Assembly (NCBI RefSeq): GCF_946481715.1
Contig: NZ_CAMLOV010000036.1
Span: forward strand, 1 to 40,125
Direction of reading: 5' to 3'
Length of the DNA stretch: 40,125 bases
Source: an uncultured Mucilaginibacter sp.
GTDB lineage: Bacteria; Bacteroidota; Bacteroidia; Sphingobacteriales; Sphingobacteriaceae
Part shown: piece by piece, positions 1 to 6,253 of the stretch
Numbering within the stretch: the stretch's first letter is position 1
Layout: every line of letters begins with the position of its first letter
Translations under genes and position numbers: made by a program
The notes under the pieces: model-generated
Databases searched by the model: none
The model's input: only the letters and a program-made list of their open reading frames with translations
What the model was told of the DNA's origin: nothing

Positions 1-66
1 TATGCCTTTTTAGATTTTTACCATGAAAAGAAAAAAATAACCACTCATTGCCTTTGCGAGGTTTTA

Positions 67-570
67 ATGACTATTCCTTATTGCCTAAACGAAATCCAGG
101 TTAGCTATAAATCGCCCGCTCCATTCAAACAGATGGTAACGGTACGTAGATCGGAAGAAGCTTATAATTTATTACACAGCTTATGGGACCAAAACCGTAT
201 TGAATTGGTCGAAGACTTTAAAGTGTTAATGCTTAACCGTGCCTCAAAAGTACTTGGCGTTTATCATTTATGCAGCGGTGGCACCGCTGGTGTGATCGTA
301 GATACTAAACTGATATTTGTTGCAGCGTTGAAAACCAATGCCGCTAAAATCATTCTCGCTCATAACCACCCTTCGGGCAACCTTACACCGAGCAAGCAGG
401 ATATTCAATTTACAGCAAAATTAAAATCAGCAGGCGAAATATTAGATATTGTTGAAGACGACCATATTATCGTAACGAATAATGGCTATTATTCTTTTAG
501 CGATGGATTGGCATACGAAAAGATAATTCGCGGTGACCGAGTTTATCTTGAAGCGATGCAACCGTTTTAG
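67..570 (+). CDS. RadC-like JAB/JAMM domain protein
   Basis: This 167-residue protein is a short RadC-type JAB/MPN protein made of the metalloprotease-like domain, without the N-terminal helix-hairpin-helix of full-length RadC. The JAMM signature is visible at about residues 100-113 (HNHPSGNLTPSKQD, that is HxHx7SxxD), and a conserved acidic residue sits upstream, around E46. Despite the name, a DNA-repair role for RadC is not well supported. In Bacteroidota such short copies are common on genomic islands and conjugative elements. That fits its position here, in the same integrated segment as a tyrosine integrase about 900 bp away. The ATG at 67 gives a normal family N-terminus. The family assignment is firm; the substrate is unknown. 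Confidence 0.9.
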   Translation: MTIPYCLNEIQVSYKSPAPFKQMVTVRRSEEAYNLLHSLWDQNRIELVEDFKVLMLNRASKVLGVYHLCSGGTAGVIVDTKLIFVAALKTNAAKIILAHNHPSGNLTPSKQDIQFTAKLKSAGEILDIVEDDHIIVTNNGYYSFSDGLAYEKIIRGDRVYLEAMQPF

Positions 571-695
571 TGAAGCCCTGACACGGTGGACTTCCAATAA
601 TAATACCCCAGAGCCGCGAAATGGATCAATGATGGTATTGGGTAACTAAAATTTTATCGTCGACCACTAATATTTTATAAAAACTGACTAAAAAT

Positions 696-726
696 TTTGT
701 AATAAACCAAAATTTCTGAATATTTG
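696..726 (+). promoter_or_regulatory. Putative promoter of candidate sRNA
   Basis: TTTG at 696-699 is followed after exactly 19 bp by AATATTTG at 719-726. That is one mismatch from the Bacteroidota -7 consensus TAnnTTTG with the usual spacing. It would start transcription near 733. Confidence 0.4.
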
Positions 727-732
727 TATAAG

Positions 733-855
733 AGTATCAAACAAAAAACCCCTTGCTTCGAACAAGAGGTTTTGAGAACAGTGATACAAAGCTGTTTATT
801 TAAAGAAAACTATCGGCTCCAAGAGCGCACATACAACTGTGCGCTTTTTCTTTTT
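733..855 (+). ncRNA. Candidate small RNA ending in an intrinsic terminator
   Basis: Two stem-loops lie between a promoter-like element and a T-tract. The first pairs 745-755 with 763-773 (11 positions, one mismatch, loop CTTCGAA). The second is the terminator at 824-845. No open reading frame explains them, and they start about 165 bp after radC. The start near 733 is inferred only from the upstream boxes. The stretch could instead be the 3' untranslated region of a longer radC transcript. No match to a known RNA family was recognised. Confidence 0.35.
824..855 (+). terminator. Rho-independent terminator
   Basis: A perfect 8-bp stem AGCGCACA/TGTGCGCT (824-831 with 838-845) has a 6-nt loop and runs into TTTTTCTTTTT. 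This is a classical intrinsic terminator for plus-strand transcription. Confidence 0.85.
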
Positions 856-1118
856 GCTTGAAACAAATATAGTCGAAAACCCCACTTAGAAAAAATAATT
901 TAATTACTTTTTGTTTTTTTGTGAGGTGTTAAATACTACAATAAAGTTTTCAACTTCATTGCTTTTATCAGTTCAATTATTTAAGGATTAGGTGATTTAA
1001 GCTTATTAACTATAAAAACATCGTCAACACCATTATATGAGGAATTCGAGTTATTCAAATCAGCGAGAATTTAATCATGCTTTTTGCTAAAAAATTTAGT
1101 AAATAACACTTCGTTTCT

Positions 1119-1126
1119 TAAGTTTG
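1119..1126 (+). promoter_or_regulatory. -7 box TAAGTTTG
   Basis: The sequence matches the Bacteroidota -7 consensus TAnnTTTG exactly; a weak TTTA -33 candidate lies at 1095-1098. It overlaps the upstream-most possible start codon (1124) of the next gene. This favours translation from the internal ATG at 1145. Confidence 0.5.
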
Positions 1127-1144
1127 CCACAATATTCTAACATC

Positions 1145-1414
1145 ATGGCAACCCGAACAAAACGACATTTCAGCGATCTTGATAAAAAAGAATTGTTGAC
1201 CGATTTAAAAGTGTCTCGAGATGCTTGTATTAGGGCATGTACAAAAGCGCCAATTCAAGGTGATGTTTATAAAGGCGCAAGCAAGCTTGTTGGCGAAATC
1301 GACACTATGGTGGAATGCCTGACTGGGGATAGAAAACACTTTCATGAAAAACCCCATTCTACGTCAAGCAATGAAAAAGCCCCCAAAAATACCGAGGGCT
1401 TAGTGGAGATGTAA
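1145..1414 (+). CDS. Small hypothetical protein of the mobile element
   Basis: I do not recognise this 89-residue protein. It is hydrophilic, begins MATRTKRHFSDLDKKELL, contains two cysteines near residues 30-35, has no membrane segment, and ends in a polar, probably disordered tail. The ATG at 1145 is preferred over the one at 1124 because a TAAGTTTG promoter box at 1119-1126 would place the transcript start near 1133. The last codons contain an AAGCCC...GGGCTT inverted repeat (about 1378-1404) that could act as a weak terminator before the convergent integrase. It lies between radC and the integrase in the integrated segment, so it is probably element cargo. Coding status is likely but not certain. 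Confidence 0.5.
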   Translation: MATRTKRHFSDLDKKELLTDLKVSRDACIRACTKAPIQGDVYKGASKLVGEIDTMVECLTGDRKHFHEKPHSTSSNEKAPKNTEGLVEM

Positions 1415-1435
1415 ATTGTTTGACTTGATGAATTG

Positions 1436-2707
1436 TTAGAAATCAATTACTGCTTCTAACGCTTCGTCTGCCTTTTTGTGAGAGAAATTGGACTGGTACT
1501 GCATTGTCGTGATAATGCTTTCATGGCGATACATCTTTTGCAGCACTTTGGGGTGTATCTCTTTTTCTTCGGCGCGTTGCGCGAAAGCATGGCGGGCTTT
1601 GTGTGGCGAGGCGTTTTTGTTGATGTCCAGCAATTCCATGATAACGCACATGTGTTCGCCAATTAGACGGGTCACGGAATTTATTCGCCTGCGCAGGGCA
1701 TAACGGTCGTCAAGGTTGTCCAGGCATTTCAGGAAAGAAAACACAAGGTCGTGCGTTTTGGGTTCGCTTTTATATTCTTCCAAAATGGCGGCGATTGCCG
1801 GAGGGATAGGCAACGATCCCGGTTCGCCGTTTTTAGACATGGTGTAATAAAACCGCCCGTTCTGGAAATCCGACCATTTCAGCAGCAGCGCATCGGTGAT
1901 GCGCATCCCGGCGAAATAAAAACACACCAACCAGATATTGCGGCTGTGGTGTAAGTGTTTTTGTGGTGCGGTAAATTTGTATTGTTTAAGGAGATTGATT
2001 TCATCGCCTACCAGTCCGATTTTTTCGGTCTTGCCGAACTTAATCAAGATTTTTTCGCGACCGCCAAAAGGGTAGTTATTCTTTGTTGCCAAGCCCGCAG
2101 TTATGGCGCGGTTATATAGGGTACGGATTGCTAACAAGTGATTGGTAACCGAACGGTCGCTTAATGGCTTTTGTTCTTTCTTATTGCGGTTACGCTCCGT
2201 CTTAAGGAATATCGTATAACGGCGCAGCAATTCGACGGTGATTTCGGGAAAGATTACATTTTCCCCGGCAAACTCATAAAAGCGTTTCAGTCTGCTTCTA
2301 TCGGTTTTCTGCACATCGTAATTGCCAAGGGATTGTTGTTCCCGAAGATGGTTATCGGCTACATCTTTGAATAATGGCAGTTTGGGGGGTGGCGGCAGTG
2401 TCTGTATGGGCTTTGGCTTGATTGCGTTGACAATATCCTCCGCCGAATAGGTTTTCTTGTCGGTTTCAAATTCGAGGATTTTCTCGTTTACTTCGGAGAG
2501 TTTTTTAGAAAGGAAATTTGTCAGCCGCATTGCGTGCGGGTGGGTTTTCTTTACTTGCTGTTTGCTTGCATCCCAATGATCGCGGGAGGCAATTGCATTG
2601 CCCTCGAACAGATAAGCAGGAATACCATTTTGTGAAACTTTAATCCCGATGGGGAAATTGCCGTTTTTGTCTTTGCGGCTCCATGTAACAATTTTTGCGG
2701 TTGCCAT
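1436..2707 (-). CDS. Tyrosine-type site-specific integrase
   Basis: This 423-residue integrase would catalyse recombination between the element and the chromosome. An N-terminal arm-DNA-binding domain typical of Bacteroidota integrases (about 1-95) is followed by a SAM-like core-binding domain (about 110-205) and the catalytic domain (about 225-415). The full active-site set is visible: R269 (GMRITD), K292 (MSKNGE), H369 and R372 (HKAR), H395 (YRHES) and the nucleophile Y404 (MQYQ). The enzyme therefore looks functional. It lies about 185 bp from a tRNA gene cut in its anticodon arm, the usual position next to an attachment site. Tandem 12-bp repeats upstream of its start are candidate arm-type sites. 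The host tRNA promoter points into it. The family call is firm; the element type (ICE, phage or island) cannot be told from this end alone. Confidence 0.95.
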   Translation of the reverse strand: MATAKIVTWSRKDKNGNFPIGIKVSQNGIPAYLFEGNAIASRDHWDASKQQVKKTHPHAMRLTNFLSKKLSEVNEKILEFETDKKTYSAEDIVNAIKPKPIQTLPPPPKLPLFKDVADNHLREQQSLGNYDVQKTDRSRLKRFYEFAGENVIFPEITVELLRRYTIFLKTERNRNKKEQKPLSDRSVTNHLLAIRTLYNRAITAGLATKNNYPFGGREKILIKFGKTEKIGLVGDEINLLKQYKFTAPQKHLHHSRNIWLVCFYFAGMRITDALLLKWSDFQNGRFYYTMSKNGEPGSLPIPPAIAAILEEYKSEPKTHDLVFSFLKCLDNLDDRYALRRRINSVTRLIGEHMCVIMELLDINKNASPHKARHAFAQRAEEKEIHPKVLQKMYRHESIITTMQYQSNFSHKKADEALEAVIDF

Positions 2708-2743
2708 GTGAAAACATTTTTAAGTGAAAAAATTTGTTTTCAC
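2708..2743. repeat. Inverted repeat GTGAAAAC/GTTTTCAC before int
   Basis: Perfect 8-bp arms at 2708-2715 and 2736-2743 flank 20 bp and abut the integrase start codon. They could be an operator or a recombinase/excisionase site. The role is inferred from position only. Confidence 0.4.
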
Positions 2744-2761
2744 GCCCCGTTCAAAGGTCGC

Positions 2762-2790
2762 GTTTTGTTAACGGTTTTGTTAACGGTTTG
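2762..2790. repeat. Tandem 12-bp repeats, candidate integrase arm sites
   Basis: GTTTTGTTAACG occurs twice without a gap (2762-2773 and 2774-2785), followed by a partial third copy (GTTTG, 2786-2790). A second direct repeat, CCATTTTA, occurs 10 bp apart at 2848-2855 and 2858-2865. Directly repeated motifs between an integrase gene and its crossover site are typical of arm-binding sites. Binding is not shown. Confidence 0.5.
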
Positions 2791-2890
2791 ACTGGCTTAA
2801 CCTATGGCGTGGTGGTTTTTTATGGTGGCTATGCGTTGTTGGAAACGCCATTTTAATCCATTTTAGACCGTGTGGCTTCAAAAGCGGTGA

Positions 2891-2931
2891 GATTATGAAT
2901 CCTACGCTCTAACCATCTGAGCTACCCCGCC
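2891..2931 (-). tRNA. Truncated tRNA(CAT) gene, 5' half only (attachment site)
   Basis: Read on the minus strand from 2931, the sequence gives a 7-nt acceptor strand (GGCGGGG), a D-arm (GCTC...GAGC), the 5' anticodon stem (TAGGA) and loop TTCATAA with anticodon CAT at 2897-2895. After two more bases the sequence stops matching a tRNA: TCTCA replaces the expected TCCTA pairing strand. No T-arm or acceptor 3' strand follows. It is therefore a tRNA-Met-like (or tRNA-Ile2) gene cut in the anticodon arm, at the junction with the integrase-bearing element. The fragment cannot be functional as it stands. Confidence 0.85.
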
Positions 2932-2964
2932 GGATATATTTTGATGGTTCCTGAAAAAGGTTTG

Positions 2965-2972
2965 CAAATATA
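2965..2972 (-). promoter_or_regulatory. Surviving host tRNA promoter (TATATTTG)
   Basis: On the minus strand TATATTTG matches TAnnTTTG exactly and lies about 34 bp upstream of the tRNA 5' end, with T-rich sequence in the -33 region. It is placed to have driven the tRNA gene and now reads through the fragment toward the integrase. Confidence 0.5.
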
Positions 2973-3043
2973 GCAGAAATTCGTTTTCTTTAGAAAAAAT
3001 GTTAACATTTACACCCTAATGGTTGCTAACTACTAAACCACAG

Positions 3044-3424
3044 ATGTCTGAGAAGAAGAAATTTAACATAGAATACGAGATAAAATCCTCTCCAAGGATA
3101 CTGTATACTTTTCTAAATGAGGCGAATGGCTTAACCCAGTGGTTTGCCGACGACGTTAGTGTGCGCGACCAGATATACACCTTTACCTGGGATGATGAAA
3201 AGCAAAATGCTAAGCTGGTAGCTATTAAAGAGAACAAATTGGTGCGTTTTAAATGGCTCGATGATGAACCGCAGACCTATTTTGAGATGGAAATCATCCA
3301 GGATGAGCTTACCAACGATGTAGCTTTAAGCATAACCGATTTTGCAACAGAGGAAACCATTGCCGAACGAAAACAGATTTGGGATAACCAAATAGACTAC
3401 CTCATTGGCGTGCTGGGCGCGTAA
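3044..3424 (+). CDS. START-like/SRPBCC (AHSA1-type) domain protein
   Basis: This is a 126-residue single-domain protein of the START-like, SRPBCC superfamily. The pattern is an N-terminal strand (KFNIEYEIKSSPRILYTFL), then NGLTQWFADD, a central antiparallel sheet (FTWDDEKQ, VRFKWLDDEP) and a long C-terminal helix (KQIWDNQIDYLIGVLG). Such proteins form a hydrophobic pocket; the ligand here is unknown. The ATG at 3044 is chosen because the open frame upstream starts only at a TTG. It lies just outside the mobile-element junction and upstream of the LptF/G permease and ribBA on the same strand. I recall this gene order from related genomes but could not check it. The fold call is solid; the function is not defined. 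Confidence 0.8.
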   Translation: MSEKKKFNIEYEIKSSPRILYTFLNEANGLTQWFADDVSVRDQIYTFTWDDEKQNAKLVAIKENKLVRFKWLDDEPQTYFEMEIIQDELTNDVALSITDFATEETIAERKQIWDNQIDYLIGVLGA

Positions 3425-3440
3425 GGAATTTAAATTTCAG

Positions 3441-3448
3441 TATTTTTG
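3441..3448 (+). promoter_or_regulatory. -7 box TATTTTTG upstream of the LptF/G gene
   Basis: An exact TAnnTTTG match lies 74 bp before the ATG of the permease gene, which suggests its own promoter besides read-through from the SRPBCC gene. No clear -33 box is seen. Confidence 0.4.
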
Positions 3449-3522
3449 CACGCTCAATTACAATATGCAATGGTAATTGCAGTTATGCATTATGCAGTTG
3501 TTGCGCTGCCGGATTTGCCCCA

Positions 3523-4947
3523 ATGAAAAAAATACACCTCTTACTGCTCAAATCATTTATAAGGCCGTTTATCGTTACCTTGTTTATAGTGATGTTTGTG
3601 CTGCTGATGTTGTTTTTGTTTAAATACATTGATGACCTCATTGGCAAAGGCTTCCAATGGTATATTATACTGGAGCTGATGATGTATAACTCAGCCACCA
3701 ATGTGGCAATGGCGCTCCCGCTCTCGGTATTGCTTTCCTCCATCATGACTTATGGCAGCCTTGGCGAAAACTACGAGCTGGTAGCCATCAAATCTGCCGG
3801 TATATCGCTACGCCGCGCCATGTATCCAATGATGGTTGTTGTTGTTATTCTAAGTATAGCCGCATTCGCCTTTTCTGATTGGATGCTGCCGCGCGCCAAC
3901 CTTAAATATTATTCACTACTGTACGATGCCCGCAAACAAAAATCTGCCGATTTGCTGCCCGAGAATATTTTCAGCAACCGCTTCCCTGGCTATTCCATAC
4001 GCGTAAAAAGTAAGGACCCGGATGGTCAGACCCTTTATGGTATCATGATATATAAAAGGGAGGCGCTGGAGGTAAACCAAAGCATAACTTTCGCCAAGTC
4101 GGGGTTGATGTACCGTAGTAAGGACGACCTTTACCTTATTTTACGGCTTAAAGATGGCGTACGCTACCAGGAAGACCCAAGCGAGAACAATTACTTTCAA
4201 CGCCAGAAACTTACGCGTTTCCGCTTTAAGGAAACGGAACAAAAGTTTGACCTGTCGGTATTTAAAATTTCCAGAACGCCGGAAAACGAATTCAGAAGTG
4301 CATCTATGATGATGAACTTAAGGCAAATACAGCAGTATGTGGATTCTGCAAAGCGTAACGTTGATAGTACAACAAACACTAATTTTAACTTGGTAAAGCC
4401 ATATATTAAGTATTTTGCCGTACCGGATAAATGGGCAGCCATAAAACGTGTAACCCCTGCTGATAGCGTAATATTGCGCGGTCAAAACGATACGTTAAAC
4501 GCCTACAACAATGCCGCTATTGAAGTACGCCAAATACAGGATGTAATAAAAAACCGTACCGATAATTATAAGGATGCGACCAAAAGTATACGCAGGTACA
4601 TTATGGAGTATCATAAGAAATTTACGCTGGGTGCCGCTTGTATTGTTTTGTTTTTAATTGGGGCGCCACTTGGGGCCATTATCCGCAAAGGCGGCCTGGG
4701 CTTGCCAGTGGTAGTATCGGTTGTGTTCTTTTTAATCTATTATATCATCGGTACCATTGGCGAAAAATCTGCCAAGGAAGGCGACCTCTCCCCAATCATT
4801 GGGTCGTGGATAGCCATAGCGGTTTTATTCCCGATAGGCATTTTCCTTACGTATAAAGCCGCTACCGACTCCGCTTTGTTTGATATGGATATCTACAAAC
4901 GTTATTTTAAAAAGTTCCGTTTACGCAAGGCAAACCCGCCAATATAG
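3523..4947 (+). CDS. LptF/LptG-family permease (YjgP/YjgQ)
   Basis: This 474-residue protein is an inner-membrane subunit of the lipopolysaccharide-export ABC transporter, which works with LptB and LptC to drive LPS to the outer membrane. Three N-terminal membrane segments (about 10-35, 50-75 and 95-120) are followed by a large periplasmic beta-jellyroll (about 125-350) and three C-terminal segments (about 370-465), including LFLIGAPLGAIIRKGGLGLP, a region conserved in LptF/G. It is longer than the roughly 360-residue enterobacterial proteins because of an insertion before the C-terminal membrane part (about 250-350), as is usual in Bacteroidota. LptF and LptG cannot be told apart here, so no symbol is given. 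ribBA follows after 91 bp. Confidence 0.92.
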   Translation: MKKIHLLLLKSFIRPFIVTLFIVMFVLLMLFLFKYIDDLIGKGFQWYIILELMMYNSATNVAMALPLSVLLSSIMTYGSLGENYELVAIKSAGISLRRAMYPMMVVVVILSIAAFAFSDWMLPRANLKYYSLLYDARKQKSADLLPENIFSNRFPGYSIRVKSKDPDGQTLYGIMIYKREALEVNQSITFAKSGLMYRSKDDLYLILRLKDGVRYQEDPSENNYFQRQKLTRFRFKETEQKFDLSVFKISRTPENEFRSASMMMNLRQIQQYVDSAKRNVDSTTNTNFNLVKPYIKYFAVPDKWAAIKRVTPADSVILRGQNDTLNAYNNAAIEVRQIQDVIKNRTDNYKDATKSIRRYIMEYHKKFTLGAACIVLFLIGAPLGAIIRKGGLGLPVVVSVVFFLIYYIIGTIGEKSAKEGDLSPIIGSWIAIAVLFPIGIFLTYKAATDSALFDMDIYKRYFKKFRLRKANPPI

Positions 4948-4985
4948 TTTTACAAAATAGCGGCCTTATTCATTTAATTATAATC

Positions 4986-4993
4986 TAAATTTG
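4986..4993 (+). promoter_or_regulatory. -7 box TAAATTTG upstream of ribBA
   Basis: An exact TAnnTTTG match lies 46 bp before the ribBA start. Transcription would begin near 5000, leaving a short leader. No FMN riboswitch-like structure is evident in the 91-bp gap. Confidence 0.4.
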
Positions 4994-5038
4994 TTCTGCC
5001 CATTTCTCCTGTTTTAGGTTAGATAGGCAAATCGAAAT

Positions 5039-6253
5039 ATGCACAGAATGCTCAACACCATACCGGAAGCAATAGAGGCCATTAAGGCCGGAAAAACCAT
5101 TATTGTGGTTGATGATGAAGACCGCGAAAACGAGGGCGATTTTTTAACTGCTGCCCGTAATGCTACACCCGAAACCATCAATTTTATGGTGCGTTACGGA
5201 CGCGGTTTGGTTTGCGCGCCTATCACCACAAAACGCGCACGCGAGCTAGAACTGGAACCTATGGTAAGCCACAACACCACTTCGCACGAAACAAATTTTA
5301 CCGTGTCGGTTGATCTTTTGGGCCACGGCTGTACAACCGGTATATCTGCTACCGACCGCTCTAAAACTACGCTGGCGCTAATAAATGCGGCAACCAGGCC
5401 AGAAGATTTAGGGCGCCCGGGGCATATTTTCCCGCTGATTGCAAAGGATGGCGGCGTATTGCGCCGCGCGGGGCATACCGAAGCTGCCATTGATCTTTCT
5501 GTGTTAGCTGGCTTTGAGCCGGCAGGAGTTATCTGCGAGATAATGAAAGAAGATGGCGACATGGCCCGTTTGCCCGAGCTGTTGGTGATGGCAAAAGAGT
5601 TTGATATGCCTATTGTTTCTATAAAAGACCTGATAGCCTATCGTCTTGATACCGAATCGTTGGTGCGTAAAGAAGTATCGGTAAAAATGCCAACCAAATG
5701 GGGCGATTTTGATATGATAGCCTACACCCAACTGGATACCGGCGAAAACCATCTTGCGCTTGTAAAAGGCGAGTGGCAGCCCAACGAGCCAATAATGGTA
5801 CGCGTACATAGTTCTTGCGTAACCGGCGATATCTTCGGTTCATGCCGCTGCGATTGTGGTCCGCAACTGCATAAAGCTATGGAGATCATCAGCAAAGAAG
5901 GGAAGGGCGTTATTGTGTATATGAACCAGGAGGGGCGCGGTATTGGGCTTGTGAATAAGCTGAAAGCTTATCATCTTCAGGAGAACGGATTGGATACCGT
6001 AGAAGCAAACATCAAGCTTGGTTTTGGTATGGATCAGCGCGACTACGGCATTGGCGCGCAAATATTGCGCAGCCTGGGTATCTCAAAAATGCGCCTGCTT
6101 ACCAATAACCCCAAAAAACGGGCCGGCCTTATTGGCTATGGCTTAGAGGTGGTAGAAAACCTGCCGATAGAAATTGCATCAAACCCGCACAACGAAGCCT
6201 ACCTGCGCACTAAAAGAGACAAAATGGACCACGCTATCATGCGCGAACATTAA
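5039..6253 (+). CDS. ribBA: Bifunctional DHBP synthase / GTP cyclohydrolase II
   Basis: This 404-residue fusion makes both precursors of riboflavin. The N-terminal half (about 1-205) is 3,4-dihydroxy-2-butanone-4-phosphate synthase, acting on ribulose 5-phosphate. It has the acidic metal-binding loop [11 protein letters not shown] (25-35) and GRPGHIFPL...GHTEA. The C-terminal half (about 206-404) is GTP cyclohydrolase II, with the zinc-binding cysteines in [15 protein letters not shown], the NQEGRGIGL loop and LLTNNPKK. Both halves look intact and full length. A second ATG three codons in (5048) is an equally plausible start. The stop codon TAA overlaps the stop of the convergent tamB by two bases. 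The enzyme is cytoplasmic. Confidence 0.97.
   Translation: MHRMLNTIPEAIEAIKAGKTIIVVDDEDRENEGDFLTAARNATPETINFMVRYGRGLVCAPITTKRARELELEPMVSHNTTSHETNFTVSVDLLGHGCTTGISATDRSKTTLALINAATRPEDLGRPGHIFPLIAKDGGVLRRAGHTEAAIDLSVLAGFEPAGVICEIMKEDGDMARLPELLVMAKEFDMPIVSIKDLIAYRLDTESLVRKEVSVKMPTKWGDFDMIAYTQLDTGENHLALVKGEWQPNEPIMVRVHSSCVTGDIFGSCRCDCGPQLHKAMEIISKEGKGVIVYMNQEGRGIGLVNKLKAYHLQENGLDTVEANIKLGFGMDQRDYGIGAQILRSLGISKMRLLTNNPKKRAGLIGYGLEVVENLPIEIASNPHNEAYLRTKRDKMDHAIMREH

Larger units (their letters stand above)
571..1118. other. 548-bp gene-free stretch in the mobile element
   Basis: No credible protein-coding frame is visible. The stretch contains a promoter-like pair, two stem-loops and a T-tract, annotated separately as a candidate small RNA at about 733-855. 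The rest is AT-rich. A second promoter-like box at its right end (1119-1126) serves the next small gene. Confidence 0.6.

Noticed and set aside
1..2890. Calling the integrated element a prophage or ICE
   Set aside because: Only an integrase, a RadC-like protein and a small orphan gene are visible. No capsid, relaxase or conjugation gene lies in the window, so the type cannot be decided.
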